A stretch of DNA of 64,000 nucleotides from Saccopteryx bilineata (GCF_036850765.1 NC_089494.1:229170779-229234778), one strand, 5' to 3'. Positions 1-11,934 are shown, counted from the stretch's first letter. The notes: a model not told the origin generated them from the letters alone. Numbers and translations: made by a program.

Positions 1-230
1 CTTTGCTAGAACCTGATTGTAGCCATCTAAATTATGTGGTGATTTCAATTGGCCTCTTTTAAATCCCTCCCAGAAAAGGGCCATTTAGGTCTAGTAAAAG
101 ATTTGCTAATTAAAAAATATACCTGTGGATTAGTTTAAGAAAACAGAATGTATAAGAAGAAAATCATTTATAATTTTGTCATCTAGATGTCTTTGTTGAC
201 TTTAAGATATCTTTCTACGATTTCAGTCTT

Positions 231-360
231 TTGTTATTTATCCACTCATTCAGTATTTATTGGGCACCTACTAAATGCTAAAAATTACTTTAGGTATTGG
301 GGTATAGCAGCTAGAACAAACAACAAACAAAAGATAGTCCCTGTTTCATTGTTTAATTTA
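231..360 (+). repeat. L2-like fragment
   Basis: The words for 'cattcagtatttattgggca' and 'tattggggtatagcagc' match the recalled 3' part of L2. It is old and short. Confidence 0.5.
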
Positions 361-374
361 TACATGTAAAGCTA

Positions 375-638
375 TAAATCTTCTTTTAAGCACTGCTTTA
401 GCTGCATCCCACAAATCTGGATGTGTTGTCATTAGTTCAGAATATTTTCTAATTTTCTCTTGTGATATTTTTCTTTGATCCATGCATTACTTAGAGGTAT
501 GCTGTCTAATTTTCAAATATTTGGATATCTAAATGTTACTAATTTAGAATTGTGGTTAGGGAATATATTCTGTATGATTTCAATCTTTCCTAATTTATTG
601 TAACATGTTTTAAATCCTAATACATGGTCTGTCCTCTT
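375..638 (-). mobile_element. L1 fragment, antisense
   Basis: Read on the minus strand this is an ancient L1 piece. The + strand shows the usual antisense phrases about 'gctttagctgcatcccacaa' and 'tgtaacatgttttaaatcct'. It is interrupted by the SINE at 639-986, whose target duplication flanks it. Confidence 0.65.
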
Positions 639-986
639 TTTTTTTTTTTTTAAGTGAGAGAAAGGGAGATAGAGACAGATTTCTGCATGCACCCCGACCA
701 GGATCCACCTGGCAAACCCCTGTCTGGTGCCAGTGCTGGAATCAACTGAGCTATAACTCAGCACCTCAGGCCGTCACTCAGAGCAGCCGAGCTGTCCTCA
801 GCACCCAGGCTGATGCTCAAACCAGTTGAGCCCCTGGCTGCAACCAGGGAAGAGGGATAGAAGGGGGAAAGGGAGGGGATGAGAAGCAGAGGGTCACTTC
901 TCCTGTGTGCCCTGACCACGGATCAGACCAGGAATGTCTGCACACTGGCCAATACTCTATCCTCTGAGCCAGCCAGCCACCCAGAG
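639..986 (-). mobile_element. tRNA-headed SINE, family A (older variant)
   Basis: The + strand starts with poly-T and ends with the complement of a tRNA-like head. It is flanked by an imperfect 16-bp target duplication, catggtctgtcctctt at 623-638 and catggtctgttctctt at 987-1002. The central part (subfamily with 'accagttgagcccctggctg') differs from the younger copies at 18.8, 29.5, 49 and 57 kb but matches the copy at 43.0 kb. Confidence 0.85.
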
Positions 987-1014
987 CATGGTCTGTTCTC
1001 TTAAATGGACTTGA

Positions 1015-1240
1015 AAACAGGGTCTCTCAACCTTGGAATTAACATTTAAGATGAGGAAATTCTTCGTTGTGGGGTGCTGTCCTGTGCAGTATAGGTCGTG
1101 TAGCAGCATCTCTGGCTTCTGCCTTGTAGATGCCAATAACGTCCTCCAAGTTGTAACAATGAAAAGGTCTCCAGACGTTGCCAGATGTCTCCTGGCAGGC
1201 TGTTTGCTGAGAATCACTGAGTTGAAAAGATGTATATTTT
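1015..1240. mobile_element. Old hAT/Charlie-like DNA transposon fragment
   Basis: Phrases such as 'tcgttgtggggtgctgtcct' and 'gtctccagacgttgccagat' match a common ancient mammalian MER-type DNA transposon as I remember it. The family name is not assigned. Confidence 0.5.
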
Positions 1241-1429
1241 GCAGTTGTTACTCATAGTATTCTATAATTGGTCAGAAGGTCATGGTGGCCAATAGAATTA
1301 TTAAGATCTTGTGTTTTTTTAATCACTTTGACCCCAAGTTTTCTATTAATTTCTGAGAAAGGGGTTAAAATATGTTTGTGGGATTGTTTTATTCGTCTTC
1401 TAATCCTATCAGTTTTTGCTTCATTAATT

Positions 1430-1860
1430 TCTTACTTTTTAAAAACAACTTTTAAGTATAATTTATATACCATCAGTGCATGCATTCAGTGGTTTTTAGA
1501 CAGTAATTTGATGAGTTGTACAACAGTCATCACAGTTGAGTTTGAAAGCGCTGCCATCACACCAGTGCGGCCCCTTGCATCCCACAGCTAAGCTCTGGCG
1601 CAAGCCCCAGGCCACCGCTGAGCTGGTTTCTGTCTTTAAATATTTGCCTTTTCTGGACATTTCATATAAATGGAATCAAGCAATATGTGGTCATTCATGT
1701 CTTTTTTTTCTTTTTTTTTACTTGCATAACATTTTTGAGGTTCCTTTGAGTTATAGCATATGGTTACTTTGTTTTTATTGGGGAATAGTGGCACAGCTTC
1801 CTGTGTATTTGAGGCTCTGTCATAAAGGGCTTCCATATTTTTTACTGTTTTTTTAGTAAA
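1430..1860 (-). mobile_element. L1 3' region, antisense
   Basis: The + strand carries the complement of an L1 3' end ('ttctggacatttcatataaa', 'tggaatcaagcaatatgtgg'). No coding potential remains. Confidence 0.65.
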
Positions 1861-1888
1861 TTTGACACAATTATTAAGAAGTAACCTT

Positions 1889-3330
1889 TTTTAATTTCTC
1901 ATAATTTTTTCTAAAATTTATTTTATCTGATATTAATATACCCCACTACAACTTACGTTCACTCTTTACATATTGTATCTTTTTCCATCCATTTACTTTC
2001 AACCTATCTGTGTCTTTATATTTAAAGTTTAACTCTCATGGATAGCATATAGCTGGTCTTGCTTTGCTTAAAAGAAATCCATACTGCAGTTTCTGTTGTT
2101 CACTTGTAATGTTTGTTGTATTCATGTTTAATATAATAATTGCTGCAGCTGGGTTTGGAGCCCCCATTTTATTATTTGTTTTCTGTTTATTCATCCTCTA
2201 CTTTAGTCGCTGTGTTTCTGTTTCTCTACCTTTTAAAAAATATTATTTTACTATTGATGTTGTGGTTCTAGAGATTGCTATACACTGCACTTTTTACAGT
2301 GCACTGACAGTTAATACTACTATTTCACATAGGAAGCTTATAATTGTCTGAGCCCCTGTTCCTCTGTCCCCACCTGCCTTGTCCTTCATGCTCTAGCTAT
2401 TATGTGCATTACTCTACATGTATTATAAACCCCCAGAACGAAGTCAGAACTGCCTTTCTTCATGTGTCTCTACCTGGTGTCCTTTTGCTTTAGCTGGAAG
2501 AACTCTAACCTTTCGTGTAGTGCACTTCTGTTAATAAGGAATTCTCTTTTGTTTTGCTTTCATTCTTGAAGGGTATATTCATGGGATATTCTTTATTGAT
2601 AGTTTTTTCTTTCAGCACGTTAAATAAGTTGTTCACCTCCTGGACTCCATCTGTAATTTGTGATGAGAGGACACATTCCAACAGATTTATTCTCTTGTAA
2701 TGTGTCATTTTTCTCTAGGTGTTTTTAAGATTTGCTTCTTACCTTTGGCTTTTGACAGTTTGACTATGGTGTGCTTTGGTTGACTCTCTTTGTATTTATC
2801 ATACTTGGTGTTTGTTGTGTATCTTGAAATCTATAAATGTATGTCTCACCAAATTTAGGAAATATTCAGCCATTTTTGCCCTATTCATCTCTCCTTCATG
2901 AACTCTAATTATATGTATAATGTTATTTAACAGGTCTTTGAGTATCTGTTAATTTTTATTTAAATTTTTTTTATTCTCATTGGATAATTTCTATTGACAT
3001 GTCTTCAAGTCCACTTGATCTTTCCTCTTTCATTTCCAGTTTGCTGTTGAGTTCATTCAGTGTATTAATTTTTCAATTTTGTAATTTCCATTTGATTTTT
3101 TTAATTTTATAATATTTCTGTTTCTCTGTTGAAAAAAGATTTTTTTTTTTTTGGTTCATTGTGAATTGAACTTAGTTCAATTTTCTGAAGATAGTTATAC
3201 CAGTTTCTTTAAAATCCTTGTTTGCTATTTCCAACATCTGGGTCATCTTAAGATTCCTCTCAGTTGTTTTATTTTTAAAATGTCTTCCATTTGCCTGGTT
3301 CTTCACAGATTGTAAGTTTGGATTGTATCT
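1889..3330 (-). mobile_element. L1 fragment (5' side), antisense
   Basis: The stretch matches antisense L1 text, for example 'ttttccatccatttactttc', 'gactatggtgtgctttggtt' and 'tatttccaacatctgggtca'. It is diverged and rich in small indels. Confidence 0.6.
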
Positions 3331-4129
3331 AGGATACCGAGAATGTCAGATTTGACACTCTGGGTTCTGTTTGTTTTTTTCAATGAGTATTGAGTTTCTT
3401 TAGTTTTAGCAGGCAGGTAACTTGGTTGGGCTCAAACTATAAACTCTGTTTCTTAGGCAGCAATTTGACTCAGGTCAGGCCTTTTGTCTCTGGCTGAGTT
3501 GCTGTGATTGTACTCGGGGTATGTGCAGCTCAGGGTCGTCAGCCAAAGATTTGGGCGGGCAGGCAGGCAGGCAGAGTGAAGGACTCTTTCCTTTGTTTCC
3601 TTTCTTTCCAGTGGACATGGTTCCCAGATTCAGTTTTCTGTGTCCTAGACCAGAAAGACTGCATTTCCCACCCCCACAGATCCCAGGTTAGGGCTGTGGA
3701 AATCTGAACTTGTGCTCTGCCCCTCTCCTCCAAGTGTGGACTCCCCACCTGCCTGTTTGTGTTCACTCTCCAATGCCTTCAGGCAACAGCATTTTGTACT
3801 TATCTGAGTTTATAGTTTTCTGGGGGAGAGTTGGAATGCCAGGATCTTACTAATTACTAAAGCCAGTCTTTTGAAGTTTCATTTTAGTATGGGAGAAACA
3901 GACAACACACAAATAAAAATAGATTATTTATAATGTTAAATATAGTAAGTTCTCACTTAATGTCATCTATAGGCTCTGACTTTAAGTGACACAATGTATA
4001 CTGAAACCAATTTTACTATAGGCTAAATGATATAAACAAGAGTTTAGTTCCCATAGCATCTCATCAATGTTTTAATGAAAAGATGTTGAACAAAAAACCA
4101 CATTATTAAAGGACTTTCTGTAGTTGTAC

Positions 4130-4505
4130 TAGTTAGCTGTTACTTTGTGACAAACTACCCCAAAACTGTTTATTATTGTAATTCATGCAACTGTGGACTT
4201 GGCTGAACTAGTGTTTATATTTTGTCTGGCTCACTCACATGTCTGCAGACCAGCTGGGGCTTGGCTCTAGGCTGGGCTTGGCTGGCTACCCTAGTCAGAA
4301 TCACTCTGCTCTGTGGGTCTCTTGTTGTCTCTCTGAGAACAGTGGGCTAGACTGGGCCAGTCTTTCTTATGGTGATGACAAAAGGACAGAGAGTAATTTA
4401 ATAAGTGCTTATTTAGCCCTTGTTTATAATGTGCCTTCTAACATGCCACTGGCCAAAACAAGTCACGTGGCTGAACTCAGAATCAAGGATGGGGAAACAT
4501 CTTGA
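4130..4505. repeat. Old interspersed repeat, family unassigned
   Basis: The block beginning 'tagctgttactttgtgacaa' and holding 'gtctgcagaccagctggggc' is a recognisable ancient mammalian repeat. A second diverged copy lies at 52655-53040 ('atgtgttacaatctaccccc'). I think it is an LTR-type repeat but cannot name it. Confidence 0.45.
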
Positions 4506-4656
4506 GGAGAAGATCTGTAAATTCATGTGGCAAAGAAGCTAGTATAGGCAATTTGGGGTCTTTCATTTGTTCGTTCTACCATAGCAATAATAAGTGCCAT
4601 AAAAATTAAATTGGCGTGATAGAGACAAGGGGTATATGTGTGTATGTGTGCAAATA

Positions 4657-4766
4657 TTCAGGGGTGGGCAAAAGTGGGTTTATAGTTATTCATAAGGAAA
4701 ATAATACAATAATAAACTGTGTTTCACATAGTCACAATTGTAAATCTACTTTTGCTCACCCCTTTA
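4657..4766. mobile_element. Mariner-type MITE, 110 bp
   Basis: The ends are imperfect inverted repeats: aggggtgggcaaaagtgggt on the left, and the complement of aggggtgagcaaaagtagat on the right. The element lies between TA dinucleotides (4655-4656 and 4767-4768), as expected for Tc1/mariner insertion. It has no coding capacity. Confidence 0.75.
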
Positions 4767-4937
4767 TATAGGCCTTTTTAAAAAATATACAAAATTGGAA
4801 TTAATTTATATAATTGTGTAGCCAACTTTTTATTTAATATGATACCTATAATGTAGTAAACTGCTTCTAACTTTCTGACCGTTTTAGATCATTTAAATTT
4901 GTCTACTCACCATGATTTGTTGGGTGCTTGCTTTTTA

Positions 4938-5151
4938 ATTTTTATTTATTTTTTATTTTTCTGTTGATTTGAAAGAGAGAGGAAGGTGGAGAGAGGGTGG
5001 GGAGGGGGAGGAAGAGAGAGAGAAGCACTAACTCATTGTTCTACGTAGTTGGGCACTCTTTGGTCACTTCTCATATGTTCCCTGAGCAGGGACTGAACAT
5101 GACCTTGGCCTGCTGGGACGAGGCTCTATCCACTGAGCCACCCAGTCAGGG
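4938..5151 (-). mobile_element. tRNA-headed SINE, family D (older)
   Basis: On the + strand it runs from a T-rich/A-rich tail and a GA-rich tract to 'ctctatccactgagccaccc' and 'agtcaggg'. This is the complement of a tRNA-like head. Degenerate target duplications (gggtgcttgctttttaa and gagtgcttacttcttaa) flank it. Confidence 0.75.
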
Positions 5152-5330
5152 TGAGTGCTTACTTCTTAAAGCACTTTACATGTATTTATAGCATCCTTAA
5201 AACAGCCTTGTGAAATAGGTACTCTTTCTGTCCTCACTTTACAGATGAGGAAACTGAGGTACAGAGAGGCTAAGTAACTGGCTGGAAGTGGTCACTTTAT
5301 GAGGGCAGAGATAGGGTGTGAAGCTGTCCA
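5150..5330 (+). mobile_element. MIR SINE
   Basis: The core 'tttacagatgaggaaactga' followed by 'ggctaagtaactggctgg' is the conserved MIR motif. Confidence 0.8.
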
Positions 5331-6289
5331 GGCTGTCTCTATACACATTTTTGTGTAACTTATGCAAGTATAAAAGATTGTGTTCATAGCTCTGAATATT
5401 TCTTTAGGTAATTTTCTATCAGTGGAGTATTGGGTCACAGGGTAACTGTCACACTTAAAGGAGTATTATTTTCATTTTGTTGCCAATTGACTGAGCATCT
5501 CAGGGTTGTCACAGGAATAATTTGACCTCCCACTCCAAGACAGTGAAATGCTAGGCTCGCTGGTGAACTGCTGGAATATGAACACTTACTTGTGAGCTTC
5601 AGTAAGAAGGAGGGCCAGAACTGGTGGCGTGCGAGCTGTGGAGGACTGAGCAGTAGCCGGGCCAGGGAACTGGCTCTGCTGAGAGCAGTCCGCAGTGCGG
5701 CCGGCCTGTGTGAGCCACGCCTGCAGGCCAGCTCCAGGTCCAGTTGTTGTCACAGACAGCACAGGGTTCTGCAGAGGATGACCCCTTCTCTTATCAGAGG
5801 ACAGCTGCATGTGTAACTGGTGTGACTCTCCAGCCCATTGCACAGTAGGCTCCCCGGACCCCCATGCAGTTTGAGTGAGCGGGCACAGGAAAAGGGGAGT
5901 GATCTCAAGGGACTGGCAGAAAGCACGGACAACCTAGTGGAAGGTGGTCGCCGGAGCAGTAGGTTTCTAAGTCTTATCTTTTTTCCGTTTTCATTTGTAT
6001 CATTCTGCCAGTCTGAGCTATACAGATATCTGTCTGATAACCCTGCTGTGGACAGTGGGGGAAATGGATGGAGAAGAAGAGAAATCTGGTTGAGTTTTAC
6101 TAATTAAAAATTCTGAGTCAGAGCTGGGAGAGAGATATGATTAAGTTGAAAATTTGGAATATACCAAGCCATGTACAACTTTCACTGCAGTTGTGAGTTT
6201 TGGTCACCTGTAGGTGTTTAAGGTACTCTGTCTATTGTGTATTGTGTGCCTAATTTTCTCTCTCTCTCTCTTTTTTTTTTTTGCTTCAG

Positions 6290-6366
6290 GTTAGTAGCAA
6301 AGATGAAGATTTTCTTGATCTTTCTGTTGATGTGGAGCAGAACACATCTATTACCCACTGTCTAAG
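6290..6366 (+). CDS. USP46: USP46 coding exon (about residues 188-213)
   Basis: This 77-bp exon follows a long pyrimidine tract and TTGCTTCAG acceptor, and ends before a GTAACC donor. Read from its first base it gives [20 protein letters not shown] and then ITHCL, with the last two bases (AG) beginning an Arg codon completed in the next exon. Counting back from the stop in a 366-residue protein puts the first Val at about residue 188. The segment belongs to the USP catalytic fold, in the palm/fingers part between the two zinc-binding Cys pairs; the DLSVDVE stretch is the conserved strand found in USP12, USP46 and USP1. The upstream CxxC pair should be encoded just 5' of this exon, outside the window. 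Nothing is broken. Confidence 0.96.
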
Positions 6367-7019
6367 GTAACCTCATGAATTTTAACTAGTCTGAGCTTTT
6401 GATCAGGCTAGTAAATAAGTAGGGGAAATAGCCTGTATTTCTTCAGGAAATAATCTTCCTTTCTATTCAACCCATTTAATCCTATTTTCTATTTCTTCTT
6501 TTCCAAGAGATTTAAAATAAGTATATGTGGTCTGGAGAAAAGTCCTGCCGAGAAGAGAGAGGATCAAGTGGAAGTGATTAGTCATTAAGTTTAAAAATGG
6601 GTTTTTAATCTTTAATACAGATGTAGGCTTCCTTTCCCCAGCCCACACATACGTACACACATAGTGAATTACACGATTAAGTTAATAAGTGCTGTGGATG
6701 CCTGCCATTCCTTTCTTTTTTCTAAGCTGATCTATTCTGTTACTGTAAAAATCATGCCCTCTGAGCCAAGAACCAGTGAGGAAGCTGCCTTTTCCTCCGC
6801 TTCCAGCATTGCGTGAGCTGGTTCCTGGGTGCAGGTTTCTCCTCATTAGGACTGAGTGGCGGAAGGGGTCTGCAGTGTCAGACCAGTTCCTGCCCGGGGT
6901 AACTACAGGCACTGTGTATTTAAATTGTGCTCAGAGTTGCTGTACAGACATGGTTTCCTTCTCCCCTCCTCACTGCCTTCTGCCCTCTCCTCTTTGCAAC
7001 AAGAGGTTGTGAGAGCTTA

Positions 7020-7200
7020 GGATTAGCCTGGCCCTGTTCTGGACACTGGAAATAGAGGAGTGAGCGCCAGACACGCCTCTCACAGCGCTTGCAGTCCGTG
7101 GGGTCCGCAGACAGTGATCAGTACTTTGAAGGAAATTAAATAGGTATAGAATGGGGGAGCCAGGGTAGACCTAGTGGTCAGGCGGGTCTCCCATTGCTTA
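7020..7200 (+). repeat. L2-like fragment
   Basis: 'ccctgttctggacactggaa' and 'agtgagcgccagacacgcct' resemble the L2 3' end. Highly diverged. Confidence 0.4.
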
Positions 7201-7230
7201 GGGCACTGCAGCTCAGAGACATTGAAAAAA

Positions 7231-7391
7231 GTTTTTTTATAAATTATTTTATTGATTTTTTAGAAAGAAAAAGGCGGGGAGAGAGACAGGAGCATAGATG
7301 TGTTCCTGTGTGTGCCCTGACTGGGGATTGAACTGGCACCCTCTGTGCTTCAGGACAGTGCTCTAACCAAATGAGCTGTCCAGCTACGGCC
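7231..7391 (-). mobile_element. tRNA-headed SINE, family D, short old copy
   Basis: The T-rich start, GA-rich tract and 'gtgccctgactggggattga' followed by 'gctctaaccaaatgagctgt' are the complement of a tRNA-derived SINE. Target duplications are no longer clear. Confidence 0.65.
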
Positions 7392-7919
7392 AGAGATACC
7401 TGATAGTGTCCTAACAAGGCACTGTTGACTTTTATCAGTAGGAGCAAGGTGACAGAATTGTTCTTTCAGGAGTGCAGGTTACTTGGAACATTATAGAAGA
7501 TATAGATTAAAGGGCTTGCTGTGGCAGTTGGCTGTAAGAAAGTCACCTTTCAGGGCTAAGGCACCAACTCCAACATGGAAGAGCTTGGTTCGTCCGGGTG
7601 TAATGCACTGTGTGAGCTGGGGGCAGATTGTGCTCCCACTTCCCAGGAGTCAGACCCCACTGAGATTGTTTTTAAAGTTTCCCAGGTGATTCTAATGAAC
7701 AGCCATGGGAACCACTGCTGTAGATTCTAGAACAAAGCTTCGCCACTGGTGCGCCATGGAAAGTGGGTTGCAGGTGCGTATGACCCCCTTGGCTCCTTAG
7801 AGACTGGGCAGAGCAGTGGGCAGCCACATCAGTTTCCCGCCGCTCCTTCTGTGTAGTACCGTTTCCTGTGTGGGTCCTGGCATGAAAATGATCAGGAAGC
7901 ATTGCTTGAGAAATTTTTA

Positions 7920-8262
7920 CTTTTTGAGAGAGAGAGAGAGAGACAGTAAGGGAGAGAAATAGCATCAGCTTGTAGTTGCTTCATTTTAGTTGTTCATTGA
8001 TTGCTTCTCATATGTGCCCTGACTGGGGGGATGCAAGCCGATCCAGTGACCCCTTCTCAAGCCAGCAGCCTTGGGCTCAACTTAGTGACTTTGGGCTTCA
8101 TTTTGGGATCATTTTGATGATCCTGCACTCAAGCTGGTGATCCCATGTTCAAGCCAGCGACCCTGCACTCAGTCTGGTTGAGCCTGTGTTCAAGGTTTTT
8201 AACCTGGGACCTCAGTGTCCCAGGTTGACGGCTCTATCCACTGTGCCACCACCAGTCAGGCT
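7920..8262 (-). mobile_element. tRNA-headed SINE, family B
   Basis: It shows the family-B body on the minus strand: (GA)n, 'ttgttcattgattgcttctc', repeated 'caagcc(a/t)g(t/c)ga' phrases, and the head 'tccactgtgccaccaccagt'. Similar flanks (tgagaaattttta and tgagaattttta) look like target duplications. Confidence 0.85.
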
Positions 8263-8506
8263 GTATGAGAATTTTTAAAAATCTGTTTTTTGAGTTATTA
8301 TGTTGAGTGGAATAATTAAGATTTTAGTTTTTAAAAAATGTATCAAATATAGACATTAACTTGGACATGACAGCTGCCTTTATAGTACATGACCTTCCTG
8401 TTCATGAAAATAGTCCTCCATTTTTTTATGGTTTCCTGTATATATTTTCATAAGGTTTTATAGTTTGCTTTCTTTATAAAGGTATGTATTTTATATTAGA
8501 TTTGTT

Positions 8507-8883
8507 TGGCCTTGGCTGGTTGTCTCAGTGGTAGAGCCTCAGCCTGGCATATGAATGTCCCAGGTTTGATTCTTGGTCAGGGCACACAGGAGAAGCAACT
8601 ATCTGCTCCACCCCTCCCCCTTCCCTTTCTTTCTCTCTCTCTCTCTCTCTCTTCCACTCCCACAGCCATGGCTTGGTTGGAGCAAGTTAGCCCCAGGCTC
8701 TGAGGAAGGCTCTGTGGCCTTGCCTGAGGCACTGAAAATAGATCAGTTGCCAAGCAACAGAGCAACATCCCCAGATGACAGAACATTGCCCGTTAGGGGG
8801 CTTGCTGGGTGGATCCCAGTCAGGGCGCATGCAGGAGTCTGTCTCTCTGCCTCCCCGCTTCTTACTTAAGAAAAAAAAAAAAA
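8507..8883 (+). mobile_element. tRNA-headed SINE, family A, sense to USP46
   Basis: One of only three sense-strand SINEs in the window. It opens with 'ggccttggctggttgtctca', carries the box-B-like 'caggtttgattcttggtcag', a (CT)n tract and an A-rich tail. AGATTTGTT target duplications lie at 8498-8506 and 8884-8892. It contains the open frames on both strands at 8506-8869, which are not genes. Confidence 0.9.
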
Positions 8884-10005
8884 AGATTTGTTCCCAAAGT
8901 ATATTTTTAAATAGTGCTATATTATCACTATGACTCTTTTGAAAGAAGTACTAAGAATTTTGTGCTTTTTTTCTAACCTTGTCTTAGCTTTAGTAATTTA
9001 TCCTGAGTGTTAGAAAGATGTCTCTACTCTCTCCTTCCCCTTTGATTTTTTTGAAAAGTTTCCGCAACCTTTGTTGCCTGCTTTTGCTCCAGCAGTTATA
9101 CAAAAGCAGCTGGCAGACCTGGTCTGCCTCAGGGTTTCCTGCTGGGGCCCTCCCCCTTTCCTAACTTGGTCTTATTCCAACTCTTCGTACAGACCCCCTA
9201 ACGCGTTACCCTGCCTCTCGTGGCAACATGCTTCCGGCCAGCTGGGCCTGGGCAGGCTGGTGGTTATTTGTCAACTGGGTCCTTAAATTAGGTACTGACT
9301 TCTGCTATATTTCTGCCTATCTGGTTCTACAAATACTGCAGAAAACTGTCTTTGAGAAGTAAGAGTGAGTAAAACGTGTCCATTCCTGTTCATTGCTCTG
9401 CAGCCATGGTTAGTCTGGTTCTCTAGCTGGATAAAGAGGCTTGTCTGTGGTGGGTGGGCCACGGGTGTGACTCTCCACCATCACCCATGCTCACGTTCCC
9501 TCTGCCCTGCCCTCACCTCATTCCACTCAGTCATTCCGTGCCCGCCAGGAAGTGTTCATACATCAGTTACTGCACTGCAGAGTCAGCCCACACTCATTCA
9601 GCCAAATTAGACTATTATGCACCAAGCACTTGAAATTCAGGGATTGAGTATAATTGCCTTCTAGATTATTTCCTTGCCTTTTGACCCCCTCCAGTTCTTC
9701 CGCCGTGGCGCTGCTAGAAGTGGCCTTTTTAAAAAGCACTGTCTGATTCTCTCTCTTTTTTTTTTTTTTTGCTAAAACTGGTGAGTGGTACTTACCAGAG
9801 CCTCAGGGGCCATGCCAGCTGCTCAGCAATGGGCCACCCTCACCTGAGAGCCCCTGCTGTGGCGTTCTGTTCTCTGTGTCCCTCTGCAGCCCTTGCCTCT
9901 GACCCGCCCTGCGCACTTCCTCTCTGAGAACTGACCTGGTGGGCTCCTTGGGAACACATGGGAACGTCCTGAACTATCCTAACGGGCTCAAGCTCACTTC
10001 TCCCT

Positions 10006-10050
10006 CCCCTGGGCTCTCCCCTGGGCTCTCCCCCGGGCTCTCCCCTGGAC
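10006..10050. repeat. Short GC-rich tandem repeat
   Basis: About four imperfect copies of a CTCCCCTGGGCT-type unit lie in tandem within an intron. Confidence 0.75.
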
Positions 10051-11677
10051 TCTGTACACACGCCTGTCTTCGTTCTTTGGTTCAGCCGGCACGCATTAGT
10101 GAGTGGTGCCATGCCTCGGGGCTGCTTTCGGTGTGGGGCTGGGTGTGGGGCTGTAGCGGTAGTGAGCACACGGTCACAGCCCAAAAGGGGGAGGCGGGTG
10201 GTAAGTGAATGTGAGGATGGATTCAAATAGCGATAAGTGCTCGGAAGGAAACTGGATGGAACTGGGGTAGGAGCTTAGGGGGTCTGGAGGGATAGGCACT
10301 GAGGGGCTTTGGAGAGAGTGGGCAGGGGAGTCTTCTCGCAAGAGGTAACATTTCCACTGAGCTCTGAGTGAGTGAAGCCAGCATGGAAACCTCTGGAAAG
10401 GAGCAGTTAATGCAGAGACTACAGTGTCTGTGAGTGCCCCGAGGCAGCGGTGGGGCTGGAGCAGAGCAAAGGAAGCCGGCCGGAGCGGAGATGAGGTCAG
10501 AGGAGCGGTCACAGGTCTGAAGGTGGCTGGGCTGGCTGCTGTGGCAAGGGGTTTAGATTTTATTCCCACGTGCACTGAGGAACTGTCTGAGGGTTTAGGC
10601 AGGGCAGTCAGTCGCCGGAGGTGATTTGTGTTGCACCTGCCCTGAGCACCCAGTGCCGGAACTGGCGCGCCTGCCCGCGTCCCTGGTGGGCTGAGCTGGG
10701 ACGGCTCTGCGAGTCTCCTTCCCGGGGCTGCTGCTCAGTATTTGGGGATTTAGTGACCAAACAATCCATGTTTTCTTTTGATGAGCTCTGTTTAAGTGGT
10801 TGAGTCCTGGGTACCATGTAAATAATAAATAACAGTTTCAATCTAATGAAATTGATCACTCTGGTGCTGGGACACTCCCTGGGCATTGGGAAATGTCACA
10901 GACCTTTCCCTGACCCCGGGTGTTACTGTAGTCTGGATGTTCTTTCAGCCTTTGAAGCAGCATCACAGGAATGTTAAATAGATTCTCAGTGACCAGAAAC
11001 GAATGAAAAGCTGTGACATTTAAAAAAATGGAAACTATAAGTAGGCACTAAGTCAAATACAGATATAACACCACGATGACATTTGTTACCAACAGGAGGC
11101 CAACTGAAGTTCATACCATCCGGGTGTGGGGAGGTGAGGAGCAGGGGCCAGTCGGAAGTAGGCGTCTCCTGATCATTCGGGACTTTCTTAGCTCAGTATG
11201 AAAGCAGTTGTATATGATTTAAACTTCATTATCCTCACTTTTGTGCTCTTGGGAACATAGACCCCCTGAGGTGTACTGTTTTTTAGTAACTGTACAACAA
11301 TGCCACCTTGCATTTTATGTGATGACCTTTTTGGACTCAACTTCACGGTGGACGTTTACTACAGTTAGTATTTTTCTGTTATAATTTACATCTCCAATTG
11401 ACAGGGATTCTCTGTTAAACCCTGAGTTTTTTTTTGTGACTCAACTGGAAACATCTCTGTGTCCCATTAAATACAGCTGTTCTTGAAACTCTCCCATGGT
11501 CCAGCCCAGCGGACGTGGTCTAATGGCGTCATAGCTCCTGCTTGTAGGGGGCTCTTTCCTCATCACTTCTTCGCCCACACTCACTTAATAAGTACGCTAC
11601 AGGTTATAGAGGGATGAAAAATGTGGTGTACCAAGCCCAGTTTGTTCTTTTTAAATGGTAAATATTTTTCTCTGCAG

Positions 11678-11761
11678 AGACTTCAGCAACACAGAAACAC
11701 TGTGCAGTGAACAGAAGTACTATTGTGAGACGTGCTGCAGCAAACAGGAGGCCCAGAAAAG
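11678..11761 (+). CDS. USP46: USP46 coding exon with second zinc-binding Cys pair
   Basis: This 84-bp exon follows a TTTTTCTCTGCAG acceptor and precedes a GTGCGC donor. Its first base completes the Arg codon from the previous exon; the frame then reads [20 protein letters not shown] and SKQEAQK, and the last AG starts another split Arg. By counting from the stop, the CETC pair falls at residues 229 and 232, which matches the second half of the USP46 zinc site. In the family this zinc ribbon stabilises the fingers domain, which grips ubiquitin and contacts WDR48. [11 protein letters not shown] is the USP46 form. The donor is followed by an unusually CpG-rich stretch of intron. Confidence 0.97.
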
Positions 11762-11934
11762 GTGCGCGAGGGTGCCGCTCAGGAGGGGGGCGTGGTGTCC
11801 GGACGGGCCAGCCCGCGGAGAGCCGTGGGCTCCTAGCCGAGGAGCTGTGGAGAAGTCAGTTACCTTCCTCTCCGGTAATAAAAACTAGGATGAGAGTGCC
11901 AACATTGGAGAGTTTTCCATTTGTCTGATTATTT

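Larger units (their letters stand above)
1..6289 (+). other. USP46: USP46 intron upstream of the first visible exon
   Basis: This intron contains, in order: an L2-like fragment (231-360), antisense L1 pieces (375-638, 1430-3330), a SINE (639-986), an hAT-like old fragment (1015-1240), an unassigned old repeat (4130-4505), a mariner-type MITE (4657-4766), a SINE (4938-5151) and a MIR (5150-5330). From 5340 to 6240 I see no repeat or gene; the last 50 bases are the pyrimidine tract before the acceptor at 6289. None of the open frames here has protein-like content. Confidence 0.85.
6367..11677 (+). other. USP46: USP46 intron
   Basis: This intron holds an L2-like fragment (7020-7200) and SINEs at 7231-7391, 7920-8262 and 8507-8883. 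The 8884-11650 part has no clear transposon. It includes a GC-rich block (9840-10760) with a short tandem repeat of about 12-13 bp (CTCCCCTGGGCT type) at 10006-10050. Open frames of 128 and 133 codons on the minus strand in that block (9840-10226, 10174-10575) are low-complexity, overlap no splice signals I trust, and are not called as genes. Confidence 0.8.

Noticed and set aside
8506..8869. Overlapping frames of 65-98 codons
   Set aside because: They lie wholly in the family-A SINE at 8507-8883.
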